Of a DNA stretch of 64,000 bases, positions 9,140-18,911 are shown one piece after another. The stretch covers positions 1 through 64,000 of the forward strand of contig NZ_JAEMNW010000008.1 of NCBI RefSeq assembly GCF_016481275.1, read 5' to 3'. The translations under genes were made by a program, and so were the position numbers. The notes beneath the pieces were generated by a model, which was not told the DNA's origin, did not search any database, and worked only from the letters and a program-made list of their open reading frames with translations. Each line of letters starts with the position of its first letter. Position 1 is the stretch's first letter. This DNA comes from Antrihabitans auranticaus (GTDB lineage: Bacteria; Actinomycetota; Actinomycetes; Mycobacteriales; Mycobacteriaceae).

Positions 9140-10599
9140 TGCAGCTCCTCGAGCATTGTCTTGCGTTGGATGAGTGTGTGCGCGATGGCGTTCAACGACT
9201 GGGCCCACCCGGGGTCTGCGCAGCGGTCGGCGGCTGCGCGAACCGCCGGAAAGGCCTCGATCGGAAAGTTCGCGCGAGCCAAGCGCAGCGCGGTGTCCGC
9301 GCCGGCAGGCGAGTTGGTGCGCGTTCGCCGGAGCTCTTTGACTGCGCCGTCGGACCGCTCGAGAATCAATTTCAAGACGTGCAGGCACACTTCCCGCGAC
9401 CAGGGATGTCGCAGGGTGCTCAGTGGATTCGGCGCCGGCGCCGTCAGCAACGCTGGGGTCGAGCCGAGGATGTAGCGCTCCCGGGCGGCTTCGCTCGCCT
9501 GGGTCAGAAGTGAAGCGATGTCGGCATGCGATTCGTCGATCAGTGCGTCTGCCCACTCCGAATCGGCCTGCGCGACAGCGGCTTGCGCCCAGCCGCGGAC
9601 GACACACATGTGCCAGTCCGCGTCGATACCGCTGGTGACCGCCCGAGCGGGCGAATCGAACAGGTCCGCCCACGTGCTGAGTGGTGTTGCGCCGACGACC
9701 TGTAGCAGCCATGCCGCACGCTTGTTCGTGGCCCGAAAATCGTTGTCGGAGATACCATCTCGACGTCCGGTGGTATCGATCGAGGTCGGCACGCTGACGG
9801 TGACGTGATCTCCGCCCTCGACGTGCAACCAGGACCGTGCGCGGGCCGCCATGCGTTCGCCGTAGCGTGAGTGCGGAAGCCGACGCAGTAGGCGCGCGGC
9901 TGTTTCTCGCACTTCTCTGCGTCCGTCGTCGAGCGCGGACTCGAGGAGGTCTTCGTCGGAGTTGTTCAAACCGACCTCGAGTTGGGCTAGGAAAGCGGCG
10001 CGATCGGTGCCGGTTTCGCTCGACCACGTCGCGGCCAGGTGGGAGCGCGCCGCCGCGGGATCGGCGTCCCGCAGTTCCGCGAGCCAGCGGCGCCGGTCTC
10101 TTGTCGCGCCGTGCGTCCAGATGTCGACGTCCCCCGGGCGGAAAGCAACCAAGTCCGCCCATTCGGAGTTCTGTTTCGCAAGCCACTGGCCACGTGTTCC
10201 AGCGAGGCGCAGGATACTGCGGCGATGTTCGGCGCTCGACGCCGCAAAGGCCAGCAGGGCAGCCATGCTTTCGTCCGGTGCGCGGTAGTCGCGCCGTTGT
10301 GCTTCGGCGAACCATTCGCCTAGCACCGGTGATCGCGTTGCCAGTAGTTCGAGAACCCGTCCGACGGCGTCGCTGGGTAGCAGGTATCGCGGGTCGTCTT
10401 CGGCCGCTTCGGGAATCGTCGCCGGGGTAGCTGCGAGCGCACCGCGTTCGTAGGCGAATTCCAGTGCGGCTGCGTTCAACAGAACGGTCGCCGGATCACC
10501 CGAGAGCCGTTCGGAGTCGATTCCGACATCGATGTAGCGGAAGTCCGGCTGCTTGCGCGCCGTTCCGAGGAGCGCGGCGGAAACCAGTTCTTCGTTCAC
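9136..10599 (-). CDS. DUF5691 family protein
   Basis: 487-residue cytosolic protein that begins VNEELVSAALLGTARK, a start typical of DUF5691. It is almost wholly helical and may form HEAT-like repeats (DEDLLESALDDGRREVRETA, LRRLPHSRYG); this is inference. There are no catalytic motifs, cysteine clusters or membrane segments. Both ends are coupled by 4-bp overlaps: GTG 10599 over the SWIM protein stop and its TGA over the MoxR start. The constant neighbours (SWIM protein, MoxR, DUF5682, vWA) suggest an adaptor or scaffold for the AAA+ machine. Confidence 0.83.
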   Translation of the reverse strand: MNEELVSAALLGTARKQPDFRYIDVGIDSERLSGDPATVLLNAAALEFAYERGALAATPATIPEAAEDDPRYLLPSDAVGRVLELLATRSPVLGEWFAEAQRRDYRAPDESMAALLAFAASSAEHRRSILRLAGTRGQWLAKQNSEWADLVAFRPGDVDIWTHGATRDRRRWLAELRDADPAAARSHLAATWSSETGTDRAAFLAQLEVGLNNSDEDLLESALDDGRREVRETAARLLRRLPHSRYGERMAARARSWLHVEGGDHVTVSVPTSIDTTGRRDGISDNDFRATNKRAAWLLQVVGATPLSTWADLFDSPARAVTSGIDADWHMCVVRGWAQAAVAQADSEWADALIDESHADIASLLTQASEAARERYILGSTPALLTAPAPNPLSTLRHPWSREVCLHVLKLILERSDGAVKELRRTRTNSPAGADTALRLARANFPIEAFPAVRAAADRCADPGWAQSLNAIAHTLIQRKTMLEELQ

Positions 10600-11885
10600 A
10601 GTTGGACCACCTGGCCCGCCGTGAATACCGAGACCGGCTGCAGCCCCGTTCCCGTCCATTCGCCGATGACTGTGATCGGGTGACCACCGGATATTCCGAG
10701 CAGCTTCCAGGGTGGCGGCTCGTCGAAGGGGTGGGTGAGTGGAAGCGCGGCGCCGTCGGCACCGACGACGCGCCACTGTCCGCTCGTCGCCGTCGGCACA
10801 ACGTCGCTGAGCAGCATCGGCCACGACCGCAACCAGGGATCTGCTCCCAGCGCGTGCGCGTAGTCGGCGAGCGAATCGTCGATGGTCGACCCGGCGAGTG
10901 TCGTGAAGGGCTCGGGGCGACTGTGCCGTTTGCCGACTTTCCCGCGCAGCGGAGCGGCACCCGGATAGAAGTGGATGTCGAGGTCGATGACGAAACCGGG
11001 TCCGGGTACTTCGCTCGGAAAGTTCGGCGAGCCGAACGAGAAGTCCAGGAGAACGGCCCACTTCCGGGAGTCACGTCCGCGTAGCCAGAGTTTCCGTGCG
11101 AAGAGCTGATTCTCCTCGGTGACCCGGCTGCCGAGGATCATCCAGTGATCGGAATCCGCAGGGCGTTCGAGCACGGCCTCGGCCTTGATCGGGTAGCCGA
11201 TATGTGACCGCACCGATGCCGCGAGCGGCTCGGGAAGCTCCTCGATCCGGCGATGGGCCGCGACGAGTAGATGGAGCTGTGCGTAATCGGCGAGCAGGCG
11301 GGCTGGCCAATCTTCGCGTGTAGCAACGGTATACGGAATGCGGCGCAACGTGGATGCGACGCCTGGTGCCTGCGCGTCGGTCATTCGGGCGGCAATCGAT
11401 TCGAACGTCCGAAACGACCGATCTGCCTGCGCCAGCCCGGTGCGGATCTGATCCACCAGCCACGTCTCGAGGTCCTCGAGTCCTGCGCTCACCCGATCTG
11501 CTCGCTGTTGCACTGTCGCCGGGTTGCTCGATCGCGGTTTCGGTGAACCCTGCGTCGATGGCTGTCCGGTACGCGATTCGAGCCACGCGACAGCGAAGGG
11601 TGCCACTGCATCCTGCGCTGGAACGGCGTCCTCCGACCACGCGATCAGTAGCCCGAGGGCGTGCTTGCACGGGTTCCGCCGGCTTGGGCACGAGCAGGTG
11701 AATGCCGGCCCGCCGAGATCGGCGACAACTTCGTACGGTTTCGCGGCGCTACCCGCGCACAAACCCCACAGCGTCGAGCCGTGGTGGCCGGTTGCAGAAA
11801 ACTGCGGTCCGAGGCGTCGGGCGGTGGCGAGCGACGCAGCATCGGGAGCGAGAGCAGCGATGTCCCCTGCGCTCCGACCGATCAT
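10596..11885 (-). CDS. SWIM zinc-finger protein
   Basis: 429-residue protein with an N-terminal SWIM zinc finger: Cys64-x-Cys66, Cys73-x-His75 (FTCSCPSRRNPCKHALGL), a fold expected to bind DNA or protein. The remaining 350 residues have no recognised domain; a central part is rich in helix and the end in beta strands. ATG at 11885 overlaps the helicase stop by 4 bp and its own stop overlaps DUF5691 by 4 bp. It is distinct from the SWIM finger inside the helicase next door, so the operon carries two. Confidence 0.87.
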   Translation of the reverse strand: MIGRSAGDIAALAPDAASLATARRLGPQFSATGHHGSTLWGLCAGSAAKPYEVVADLGGPAFTCSCPSRRNPCKHALGLLIAWSEDAVPAQDAVAPFAVAWLESRTGQPSTQGSPKPRSSNPATVQQRADRVSAGLEDLETWLVDQIRTGLAQADRSFRTFESIAARMTDAQAPGVASTLRRIPYTVATREDWPARLLADYAQLHLLVAAHRRIEELPEPLAASVRSHIGYPIKAEAVLERPADSDHWMILGSRVTEENQLFARKLWLRGRDSRKWAVLLDFSFGSPNFPSEVPGPGFVIDLDIHFYPGAAPLRGKVGKRHSRPEPFTTLAGSTIDDSLADYAHALGADPWLRSWPMLLSDVVPTATSGQWRVVGADGAALPLTHPFDEPPPWKLLGISGGHPITVIGEWTGTGLQPVSVFTAGQVVQL

Positions 11886-14800
11886 TCGAACAGCCCGCGA
11901 ATGTCGTCGGCTGTGAGGCTTGCGCTCAGCATGCTGTCCGCGTCCAGCACGCTGGAGAAGAGCGAGGCCTTCTTCGCCTTGAGCGCCATGACTTTTTCCT
12001 CGATCGTGTTTCTGGAAATCAGTCGATAGACCATGACATTCCGAGTCTGCCCGATCCGATGTGTGCGGTCGACTGCTTGCGCCTCTGTCGCGGGGTTCCA
12101 CCACGGATCCATGAGGAAGACGTAGTCGGCTTCGGTGAGGTTGAGGCCGAATCCGCCGGCCTTCAGGCTGATGAGAAAGACCGGTGCACTGCCACTCTTG
12201 AATTCTTCGACGACGGCCGCACGATCACGGGTCGAGCCGTCGAGGTAGCAGTAGCGCACTCCCTCCGCCTCCAGCCGTTTCCGCACCGTCGCGAGGAAGC
12301 CGGTGAACTGGCTGAAGACCAGGGCGCGGTGGCCGCCGTCGACCACGTCGTGGAGTTGGTCGGCCAGCGCGTCGACCTTTGCCGAGGGCATGCTGCCGGG
12401 GCTGACGGTGTCGTCAACGAGCGAAGCGTCGAGACTCAACTGACGCAGCAGTGTCAGCGACCGGAAGATCGTGAAGCGATTGCGGTCCATGTCGTCGATC
12501 AGCCCGAGTATCTTCTGGCGCTCGCGCTGCAGGTGCGTTTGATAGAGCTTCTGATGCCGGGGATGGAGGTCGAGTTCGAGTACCTGCTCCTGCTTCGCGG
12601 GCAGGTCGGCGGCAACCTGTTCCTTGTTGCGCCGCAACACAAGTGGCCTGATCCGGCGGCGCAGCTGCGCGAGAAGCTCCCGGTCACCTTGCTTTTCGAT
12701 CGGCTTGCGGTAGTACTCGCCGAACTTCTTGAGGCTCGGGAAAAGACCCGGCGCGGTGATGGACAGGAGCGACCAGAGCTCGCCGAGGTTGTTCTCCATG
12801 GGTGTTCCGGTGATCGCGAGCTTGAAGGGAACCGGCAGTGCGCGCACTGCCACGTAGGCCTTGGACTGGTTGTTTTTCACGAACTGTGCCTCGTCGAGAA
12901 TCAAAGCAGACCAGGGCAATTCGGCGTACTTCTCGTAGTCGATCCGAAACCGTGCGTACGACGTCACGACCACATCGGCACCACCGAGGACGCGATCACG
13001 GTTGGGGAGCTTGGCGAGGCTTTCGTCGATTGCGACGATGTCGAGATGCGGTGCGAACCGGGCACATTCGGCGGCCCAGTTCGGCACGACACTCGTAGGC
13101 GCCACGATCAGGAACGGTGCGTCGGCGGGTTTCTGCTCGCGCGCGTGGCAGATCAGCGCCAACGATTGCACGGTCTTACCCAGCCCCATGTCGTCGGCGA
13201 GAATTCCGCCCAGGTTGTGCGTCCACAGGAATGTCAGCCAGCGGAAACCATCGACCTGGTAGGGCCGCAGCTGGGCCTTCAGTCCGCGCGGTGATGGTGC
13301 CGATTCGATCGAATCGAGAGTGAGCAGGCCTTCGACTTGATTCTGCCATTCGGCGGCTTGGCTTTCGATGATGCCGAGTTGACTGAATTCGTCCCACAGG
13401 CCCGCTTGAAATCTGCTGATGCGCAGACCGCCACCGGGGGTGTCCTGCAGTTCGCGCGCCTCTTCGATGAGGCGTTTCAACGTTTGCAGCTCGGGCTTCT
13501 CCAACGAGAAGTAGGCGCCGCTGGGTAGGAGTAAGTGGGTCAGTTGGCGCGCCAGCGCGGTGAAGACGTCGGCGAACGGTACCTCCTGACCTTCGACCGA
13601 GATCGACAGACCGAGGTCGAACCAGTCAGAATTCGCGGCGGATGCCGTGGTACTCAGCCCGATTCGCAGTGAGTCGCCGGCCTCGCGGTAGTCGGGTGGA
13701 GTGCCGACTACCTCGACCTGAACATCGTCGTCGGAGGCGAGCAACGGCAGCAGCTCGGTGGTGAATCTCATCGTATCGATGCCGGCGAGTTGAGAGTGCG
13801 CGGCGAGTGCAGCCGACGAGTCCGGCGGAAGGTCCAGCCCTTCGAGCAATTGACGTTCGCGTGCCGGATCGCGAAACGACGTGCCGCCTCCCCTTGGGTC
13901 CAGCGGGGCGCGGACTTCGTGTTCGCCGATTCGATAGGCCCACTCCCAGTCGACGGTGAGCGAGTGTTCGTCGGCATACGTAGCGCGCAGCGCAAGGCGT
14001 GGATCGGAAACAGTCGGCGGCGTGAAGGATTCGTCCGACGACGTAATCGTGGCTGACCTCGTGAGAGTAGGAAAGTACTCGATGACGAACCGGGACTGCT
14101 CCGCCGCGGGGATGTCGATCTGCTGGCCGTCGATGACCATTTGCTGCAGACGCGGGGGAACCGGCGACGGGAATCGCGCCAACTGGAAGCGGTTCGACTG
14201 TTCTGCGTGGACGACGCCGTGTCCCGTCGTTCCGATGAACCCGACCGCGAGTGGGCTCGCCGCGGTGCCGTCGACGCGAACGATCGGCGTGATCGTCAGG
14301 CCGAACTCGGTCGCTCGAAAATCCAAGCAGAACTCGGCCGTCGCAGAGTGCCGTACGGTGCGCGTGTCTTTGCGCGCGTAGACCAATTGCACTCCGGCTG
14401 CGGTGAGTTCGTCGAGAAGCGGCCAGAGTTGGCGACTGTCGAAGGTCGCGAGGTCGATCGTCTTCTCGTCGCCGAAGTGATAGTAGGAATGGCGATGCCG
14501 GCCTGACGAGTAGACCGCGTAGAACTCTTTGAGCAACCGGACGTGTTCTGCCGGATGGCCGGACGACGCGTGGAGCGCGGTCACCGACGTCCACGTCAAC
14601 CCGCCGCTGATCCAGCCGGTTCTGCCCCGTTTCACAGGTTTCGCGAGGACGCTCGGGCGGGTGTCGGCACCTGTCGCAGTGACCAGCGTCAGCTCGATCG
14701 CAAGCGGGTTCGCGCCCGTGTGCCATTCGTGGTCGCCGGGCTCGGGCGGCAGGAGTGGCCGTAGGGAACGCTCCCACGCGGGTGTCGCGGGTGGTGCAGG

Positions 14801-15142
14801 CACCACCGCGACTGCGGGAGGCGCCGGCCGAGCGGGTGCGATCGCGTGCATCGCTGTGAGGACGAGAGCGACGACGTGCTTGCACACCCCATCGAAAGGG
14901 CAGGTGCAGTCGCTCGACGCGAGCCCGAGCCGGCCTTCGTTGTCGGCGAAGTAGGCCACTGCGTCGTAGCGGACGCCGCTACTGCCTTCGACGTCACCTT
15001 CGAGGGCGAGTTCGTCTGGATACCAGGCGAGTTGCCCGATCGCGAACTCACGTGCATGCGTGAGTCCGCGAGCGAACACTGCCGACCCCACACAATCGCG
15101 GAGGTCGGCGACGTCCTCGTAGGTGAATCGGTTGCGCGCCAT
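11882..15142 (-). CDS. SNF2-family helicase/ATPase with N-terminal SWIM finger
   Basis: 1086-residue Swi2/Snf2 ATPase, a DNA translocase. A SWIM finger lies at Cys79, Cys81, Cys87, His89. Residues 250-600 are variable. The two RecA lobes follow: motif I ADDMGLGKT near 650, motif II LDEAQ near 745, motif III ITGTPMENN near 779, then YLDGSTRD, LKAGGFGLNL and VDRTHRIGQ near 1027. All core motifs are intact. An upstream in-frame TTG (15172) would add 10 residues; ATG 15142 was preferred although neither has a strong ribosome site. It is the first gene of the coupled operon, so the promoter should lie in 15143-15244. It gives the module a likely DNA-related role. Confidence 0.93.
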   Translation of the reverse strand: MARNRFTYEDVADLRDCVGSAVFARGLTHAREFAIGQLAWYPDELALEGDVEGSSGVRYDAVAYFADNEGRLGLASSDCTCPFDGVCKHVVALVLTAMHAIAPARPAPPAVAVVPAPPATPAWERSLRPLLPPEPGDHEWHTGANPLAIELTLVTATGADTRPSVLAKPVKRGRTGWISGGLTWTSVTALHASSGHPAEHVRLLKEFYAVYSSGRHRHSYYHFGDEKTIDLATFDSRQLWPLLDELTAAGVQLVYARKDTRTVRHSATAEFCLDFRATEFGLTITPIVRVDGTAASPLAVGFIGTTGHGVVHAEQSNRFQLARFPSPVPPRLQQMVIDGQQIDIPAAEQSRFVIEYFPTLTRSATITSSDESFTPPTVSDPRLALRATYADEHSLTVDWEWAYRIGEHEVRAPLDPRGGGTSFRDPARERQLLEGLDLPPDSSAALAAHSQLAGIDTMRFTTELLPLLASDDDVQVEVVGTPPDYREAGDSLRIGLSTTASAANSDWFDLGLSISVEGQEVPFADVFTALARQLTHLLLPSGAYFSLEKPELQTLKRLIEEARELQDTPGGGLRISRFQAGLWDEFSQLGIIESQAAEWQNQVEGLLTLDSIESAPSPRGLKAQLRPYQVDGFRWLTFLWTHNLGGILADDMGLGKTVQSLALICHAREQKPADAPFLIVAPTSVVPNWAAECARFAPHLDIVAIDESLAKLPNRDRVLGGADVVVTSYARFRIDYEKYAELPWSALILDEAQFVKNNQSKAYVAVRALPVPFKLAITGTPMENNLGELWSLLSITAPGLFPSLKKFGEYYRKPIEKQGDRELLAQLRRRIRPLVLRRNKEQVAADLPAKQEQVLELDLHPRHQKLYQTHLQRERQKILGLIDDMDRNRFTIFRSLTLLRQLSLDASLVDDTVSPGSMPSAKVDALADQLHDVVDGGHRALVFSQFTGFLATVRKRLEAEGVRYCYLDGSTRDRAAVVEEFKSGSAPVFLISLKAGGFGLNLTEADYVFLMDPWWNPATEAQAVDRTHRIGQTRNVMVYRLISRNTIEEKVMALKAKKASLFSSVLDADSMLSASLTADDIRGLFE

Positions 15143-15244
15143 GCAGGGAAACGTATCGGTGCGGTCCGACAAGTTGCCCGTGCCGCGCTGCCTCCGTCCC
15201 GAATCTGGTACAGCTGCGAGCCGTGTGGCGAAAGGTGCGCGCGC

Positions 15245-15886
15245 TCAGGTCTGCATGGAACTCGAGCGGTCCGCGTCTGTGAATTCTTCGACGGCCGCGC
15301 CGGGTGCTGCCGCTCGTTTGCGACTCGTGTAGTTCGCGGCAGCGGCAAATGCGGCCGACACGCCTGCGGCGGACGGTGCGTAGGTCAGCGACTTGCCGCC
15401 CTTGAATCCGAGTTGCTCGCCGATGGCGACGGCGTCGATGTTCGCGCCGAGGAAGAGGTAGTCCCAGGCATAGTCGCGTTCCTGCCGAGTGATCACTTCT
15501 CGCACCGCGGAGTGAGTCCACTCCTTGCTGGCATTCTCGTGGCCGTCGGTCAACACGACGACGATTACTTTCCCCGGCCGCTCGTGTTCGGGCCGCGCGG
15601 CGAGCTCCTGACCGATCTCGGTTGTAAGACGGCCGATTCCGTCGTAGAGCGCCGTGACTCCCCGCGGCTCCAGGACGAGTGGCGCAACGTTCTCGATCGG
15701 AACGTTCGAGTAGACCCGCTCGTAGACGTCGTCGAACTGGGCAAGGGTGACGTGCACGCCCCCCGGCTGCTCGCGTTGTTTGGCGATGTAGGCGTCGAAG
15801 CCGCCTTCGGTGTCCGACTTGATGGAGAACATCGAGCCGGAGCGGTCCAGAAGGACCGCGATGAGTGTCAGATCTGCGTTGGTCAT
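15245..15886 (-). CDS. Small vWA-domain protein
   Basis: 213-residue stand-alone vWA domain with MIDAS motif DRSGSM at 14-19, a threonine loop GVTALYDGIG and VVVLTDGHEN. There is no signal peptide, so it is cytosolic. It resembles TerY-type and phage-type vWA proteins with a simple LIAVLLDRSGSM start. It lies about 100 bp upstream of the helicase in the same orientation, so it could be the first gene of that operon, although it is not coupled by overlap. The last 40 residues are Ala-rich and charged and probably disordered. Confidence 0.85.
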   Translation of the reverse strand: MTNADLTLIAVLLDRSGSMFSIKSDTEGGFDAYIAKQREQPGGVHVTLAQFDDVYERVYSNVPIENVAPLVLEPRGVTALYDGIGRLTTEIGQELAARPEHERPGKVIVVVLTDGHENASKEWTHSAVREVITRQERDYAWDYLFLGANIDAVAIGEQLGFKGGKSLTYAPSAAGVSAAFAAAANYTSRKRAAAPGAAVEEFTDADRSSSMQT

Positions 15887-16079
15887 GTGCTGCTCCCGTG
15901 TGCGTAATCGACAGCCTGCCCACGGCAGGGCGTGTCGAAAGCAGTCAGCTCGACCGGTGCAGGCTCATGCCTCCACAGTGCCTGCGTCGCGGCGGCTGCG
16001 CCACAACAAATCGGTGTGGACGGGTATGAAGGGTGTCGGGCGATTCTCGATTGTCGGAGGCATAAGACATGATGCCGGG
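15887..16079. promoter_or_regulatory. Divergent promoter region, vWA(-) / addB-like(+)
   Basis: 193 bp between divergent starts. On the plus strand CATGAT (16068-16073) lies seven bases before the GTG at 16080, compatible with a leaderless transcript; no good -35 was found for it. No palindrome long enough to call an operator was seen. Confidence 0.3.
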
Positions 16080-18911
16080 GTGAGCAGGGCGGGAGTGAGT
16101 GTGTCGCACGATGCGTACGAAAGGCTGTCCGCCGCCGTTCTGCGGGCGAAGGCAGGCTCGCCGCTGGCCGCGGTCACGGTCGTCGTGCCCAGCTTCGGTG
16201 CTGGTCGAGACGCATTGCAATACCTCGGCTCGCACGGCGGTGTCGCGAATACCCGCGTGCTGACAGTTGCGCAGGTCGTCGACCGCCTCGCCGCACCGGC
16301 GTTGAGTCCGCGGTTGGCGTTGCCGTATCCGCTCCTGGAGGCCGCCGTTGCGCGGGTTCTCGCCGACGAGCCGGGGGTGTTCGCGCCGGTTGCCGACCAG
16401 GCGATCACCGCGCAGGCGATCGCAGGAGCGTCGTGGCGGCTCGCCAGATTTGCCGGGGCGGATTCGGCGAACGCCTCAGCGCTCGTCGCAGACATGTTGC
16501 GTGTGCATCGTGTCGCGGTTGGCGCGCACTCTGCGAAGTACTTTTTGCAGCACGAGGCCTATACAGCCGCGACGGCACGGATCGCCGAGCTCGGGTCGGT
16601 CGTTGTCTTCCTGCCGTCCGGTGGCGATCCCGCGGAATCCGCTTTCCTGGGCCGATTGCAACGCGTGGGTGAAACGGTCGACGACTGCGCCGAGGTACTC
16701 GCGACGATGGTCGTCCACGCCTCGGATGCCGACGACGAGGTCCGGTCGGTAGCGAGGCTGGTCCGGTCGCGGCTCGCTGCCGGTGTGCCGGGGTCGCGGG
16801 TCGGTGTCTTTTACGGAACTGCCGATCCGTACCTGCAGTTGATTCATGAGCATTTCGCGCGCGCCGATGTGGAATTCGCTGGGCCGCAATGCCACTCGCT
16901 GCTGGATCGTCCGGTCGCGCGCTCGTTGCTGCGCCTGCTCGAACTGGACACGGAGGTCATGCCGCGCCGTGAATTGCTTGCGATTCTGGCGGAGCGTGCC
17001 GTCCGGTGGCTGGACGTCGATGGGCAGCGCCTGAATCAGGTCCGTATCGAGCAACTGACGCGCGTCGCCGCACCGATCGTCGGCGGTCCTGACTGGGACC
17101 GGCTCAGTGAGGTACCCGCCGACTCGTACTACTCGGAGACTGCTGCGACGCTCTCCGACTTCGTGACCGCCCTGCAGCGTGACCTGCGGTCCCTCTCGTC
17201 GGCGTCGACGTGGGCCGACTGCTCGGACCAACTTGTCGCGCTGCTCGACCGCTTCTTCGTCGGCGGACCCGACTTCGCGACTGTCCGTGCGATGGCGGCT
17301 GGGCTGGGCGACATGGACGGCGTCGCGCCCCCGTCGACCACGCGTGGCGTCGCGGAGGCAATGGCTGTCCGCATCGGAACTCTGCCCGAGACGGTGGGCA
17401 CGTTCGGGGCCGGGGTGAGCGTCGGGCCGATCGCAGCCGGGGTCGGCCGCGACCTCGACGTAGTCGTCGTCGTAGGGGCCGCCGAAGGCATCGTCCCCGC
17501 CGCCCGGCGTGAGGATCCGATGCTGCCGAGTCGGCTCGTGGAGACGACGCCAGCAGCCGAGATCGAGCATCAGCGCCGTCAGTTGCAGCTCACCCTTGCC
17601 GCGGGCACGGGTGATCGGGTGGTCACGTTCCCGCGCGGGAGCCTGCGCGGCGGTGCCGAGAAAGTCCCGTCGCGATGGTTGCTGCCTTCGCTCGAGGCGC
17701 TCGCCGGTGGACCCGTCGGCGTGACCTCGTGGCAGACCGACACGGCGGACGCAACTGCGATTGTGACGGTCGAATCATTCGACGCCGCAACCCAATACGC
17801 GGATGCCCGGATCGGGGCGAGTCCCGCGACAGACACCGAGTGGCGGCTGCGTGCGCTGGCGGGCGTGCCCGCATCCGGACGGCAGACACTTTTGGACGAC
17901 GCTGTCGTTCGGGCCGGGATGCAGATGCGCAGCGACCGCCTGAACGGTCGGTTCACGCGGTTCAACGGCAACGTTGCGGATGTTCGCGACCTGGTCACCT
18001 ACTTCGCCGACCCGGTTCCGCCGACCCGCCTCGAAGAGTGGGTGACCAGTCCTTATCTGTTCTTTGTCCGGCGCATTCTCAAAGTCGACGATCTTCCCGA
18101 TCCCGACAATGCCGCAGCTATCGATCCGCTGACCCGCGGCAATCTGGTGCACCTGGTTCTCGAGATCTACATCCGCGAATGTATTGCGGGCGCGCCCCGC
18201 TCGCTCGACAGGCTGCTCGACATCGGCGAAGACGTTCTCGCCGAGGCCCGTTTCGGTTCGCCTGGCTGGCTTCCGCAGCTGTGGGAGAAAGATAGTTCGG
18301 TCATCCGGCGCGATCTCATGGAATGGTTCGCACGCGACAACAGGGAACTGTCGGAGGGGTGGACGCCGACCGCTGCCGAGCAGGACTTCGGTCCGCCACC
18401 GGACGAGGTGGTGCTGGACCTCGCCGACGGCTCGATTCGCTTCTCCGGCACGGTCGATCGCATCGACCGGCACAGTGACGGCCGGCTGCGGGTTACCGAT
18501 TACAAGACGGGGAAGGCCGACTCGTACGGTCAGCAGACGGCGGATACGCCGACGGTGGGGGGCAGGCGATTTCAGCTGCCGGTCTACGGACTCTACGCGC
18601 GGTCGCTCGTTGCCGAACCCGTTGTCGCGCGGTATTGGTTCGTCAGTTCGAAGGGTAAGTTTGCCGAAATCGGCTATACGGTAACGGATTCCGTGATCGA
18701 TGCGCTGCGCGACGGTGTCGGCGTGGTTCATCGCGCAATTTCCGCCGGCTACTTTCCGCCCATGCCGCCACACACTCATTGGGAGGACCAGCTGCTGGAC
18801 CTGATCGGTGAGCCCGGAATGGAGCGCGCCTGGGTTGCACTCGAGAGCACCCCGGAGTTGGCCGAGTTCATTGCGATCCACAATGGTGACGCGTCCGGGG
18901 GCCCGTCGTGA
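16080..18911 (+). CDS. AddB-like PD-(D/E)XK nuclease subunit
   Basis: 943-residue partner of a UvrD-type helicase in a double-strand-break end-processing complex. The N-terminal helicase-like region lacks a Walker A motif (VTVVVPSFGAG), as in AddB. The C-terminal nuclease is intact: GTVDRIDR, then RVTDYKTGK, then QLPVYG. Classical AddB clamps this domain with an Fe-S cluster held by four cysteines; here the position before the domain is Ser (WVTSPYLFF) and the C-terminal cysteines after AGYFPPMP are absent, so no cluster is expected. GTG 16080 was chosen; GTG 16095 has a better upstream purine run. The stop overlaps the next gene by 4 bp. Mycobacterial AdnB differs in having its own active helicase motifs. 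Confidence 0.82.
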   Translation: MSRAGVSVSHDAYERLSAAVLRAKAGSPLAAVTVVVPSFGAGRDALQYLGSHGGVANTRVLTVAQVVDRLAAPALSPRLALPYPLLEAAVARVLADEPGVFAPVADQAITAQAIAGASWRLARFAGADSANASALVADMLRVHRVAVGAHSAKYFLQHEAYTAATARIAELGSVVVFLPSGGDPAESAFLGRLQRVGETVDDCAEVLATMVVHASDADDEVRSVARLVRSRLAAGVPGSRVGVFYGTADPYLQLIHEHFARADVEFAGPQCHSLLDRPVARSLLRLLELDTEVMPRRELLAILAERAVRWLDVDGQRLNQVRIEQLTRVAAPIVGGPDWDRLSEVPADSYYSETAATLSDFVTALQRDLRSLSSASTWADCSDQLVALLDRFFVGGPDFATVRAMAAGLGDMDGVAPPSTTRGVAEAMAVRIGTLPETVGTFGAGVSVGPIAAGVGRDLDVVVVVGAAEGIVPAARREDPMLPSRLVETTPAAEIEHQRRQLQLTLAAGTGDRVVTFPRGSLRGGAEKVPSRWLLPSLEALAGGPVGVTSWQTDTADATAIVTVESFDAATQYADARIGASPATDTEWRLRALAGVPASGRQTLLDDAVVRAGMQMRSDRLNGRFTRFNGNVADVRDLVTYFADPVPPTRLEEWVTSPYLFFVRRILKVDDLPDPDNAAAIDPLTRGNLVHLVLEIYIRECIAGAPRSLDRLLDIGEDVLAEARFGSPGWLPQLWEKDSSVIRRDLMEWFARDNRELSEGWTPTAAEQDFGPPPDEVVLDLADGSIRFSGTVDRIDRHSDGRLRVTDYKTGKADSYGQQTADTPTVGGRRFQLPVYGLYARSLVAEPVVARYWFVSSKGKFAEIGYTVTDSVIDALRDGVGVVHRAISAGYFPPMPPHTHWEDQLLDLIGEPGMERAWVALESTPELAEFIAIHNGDASGGPS

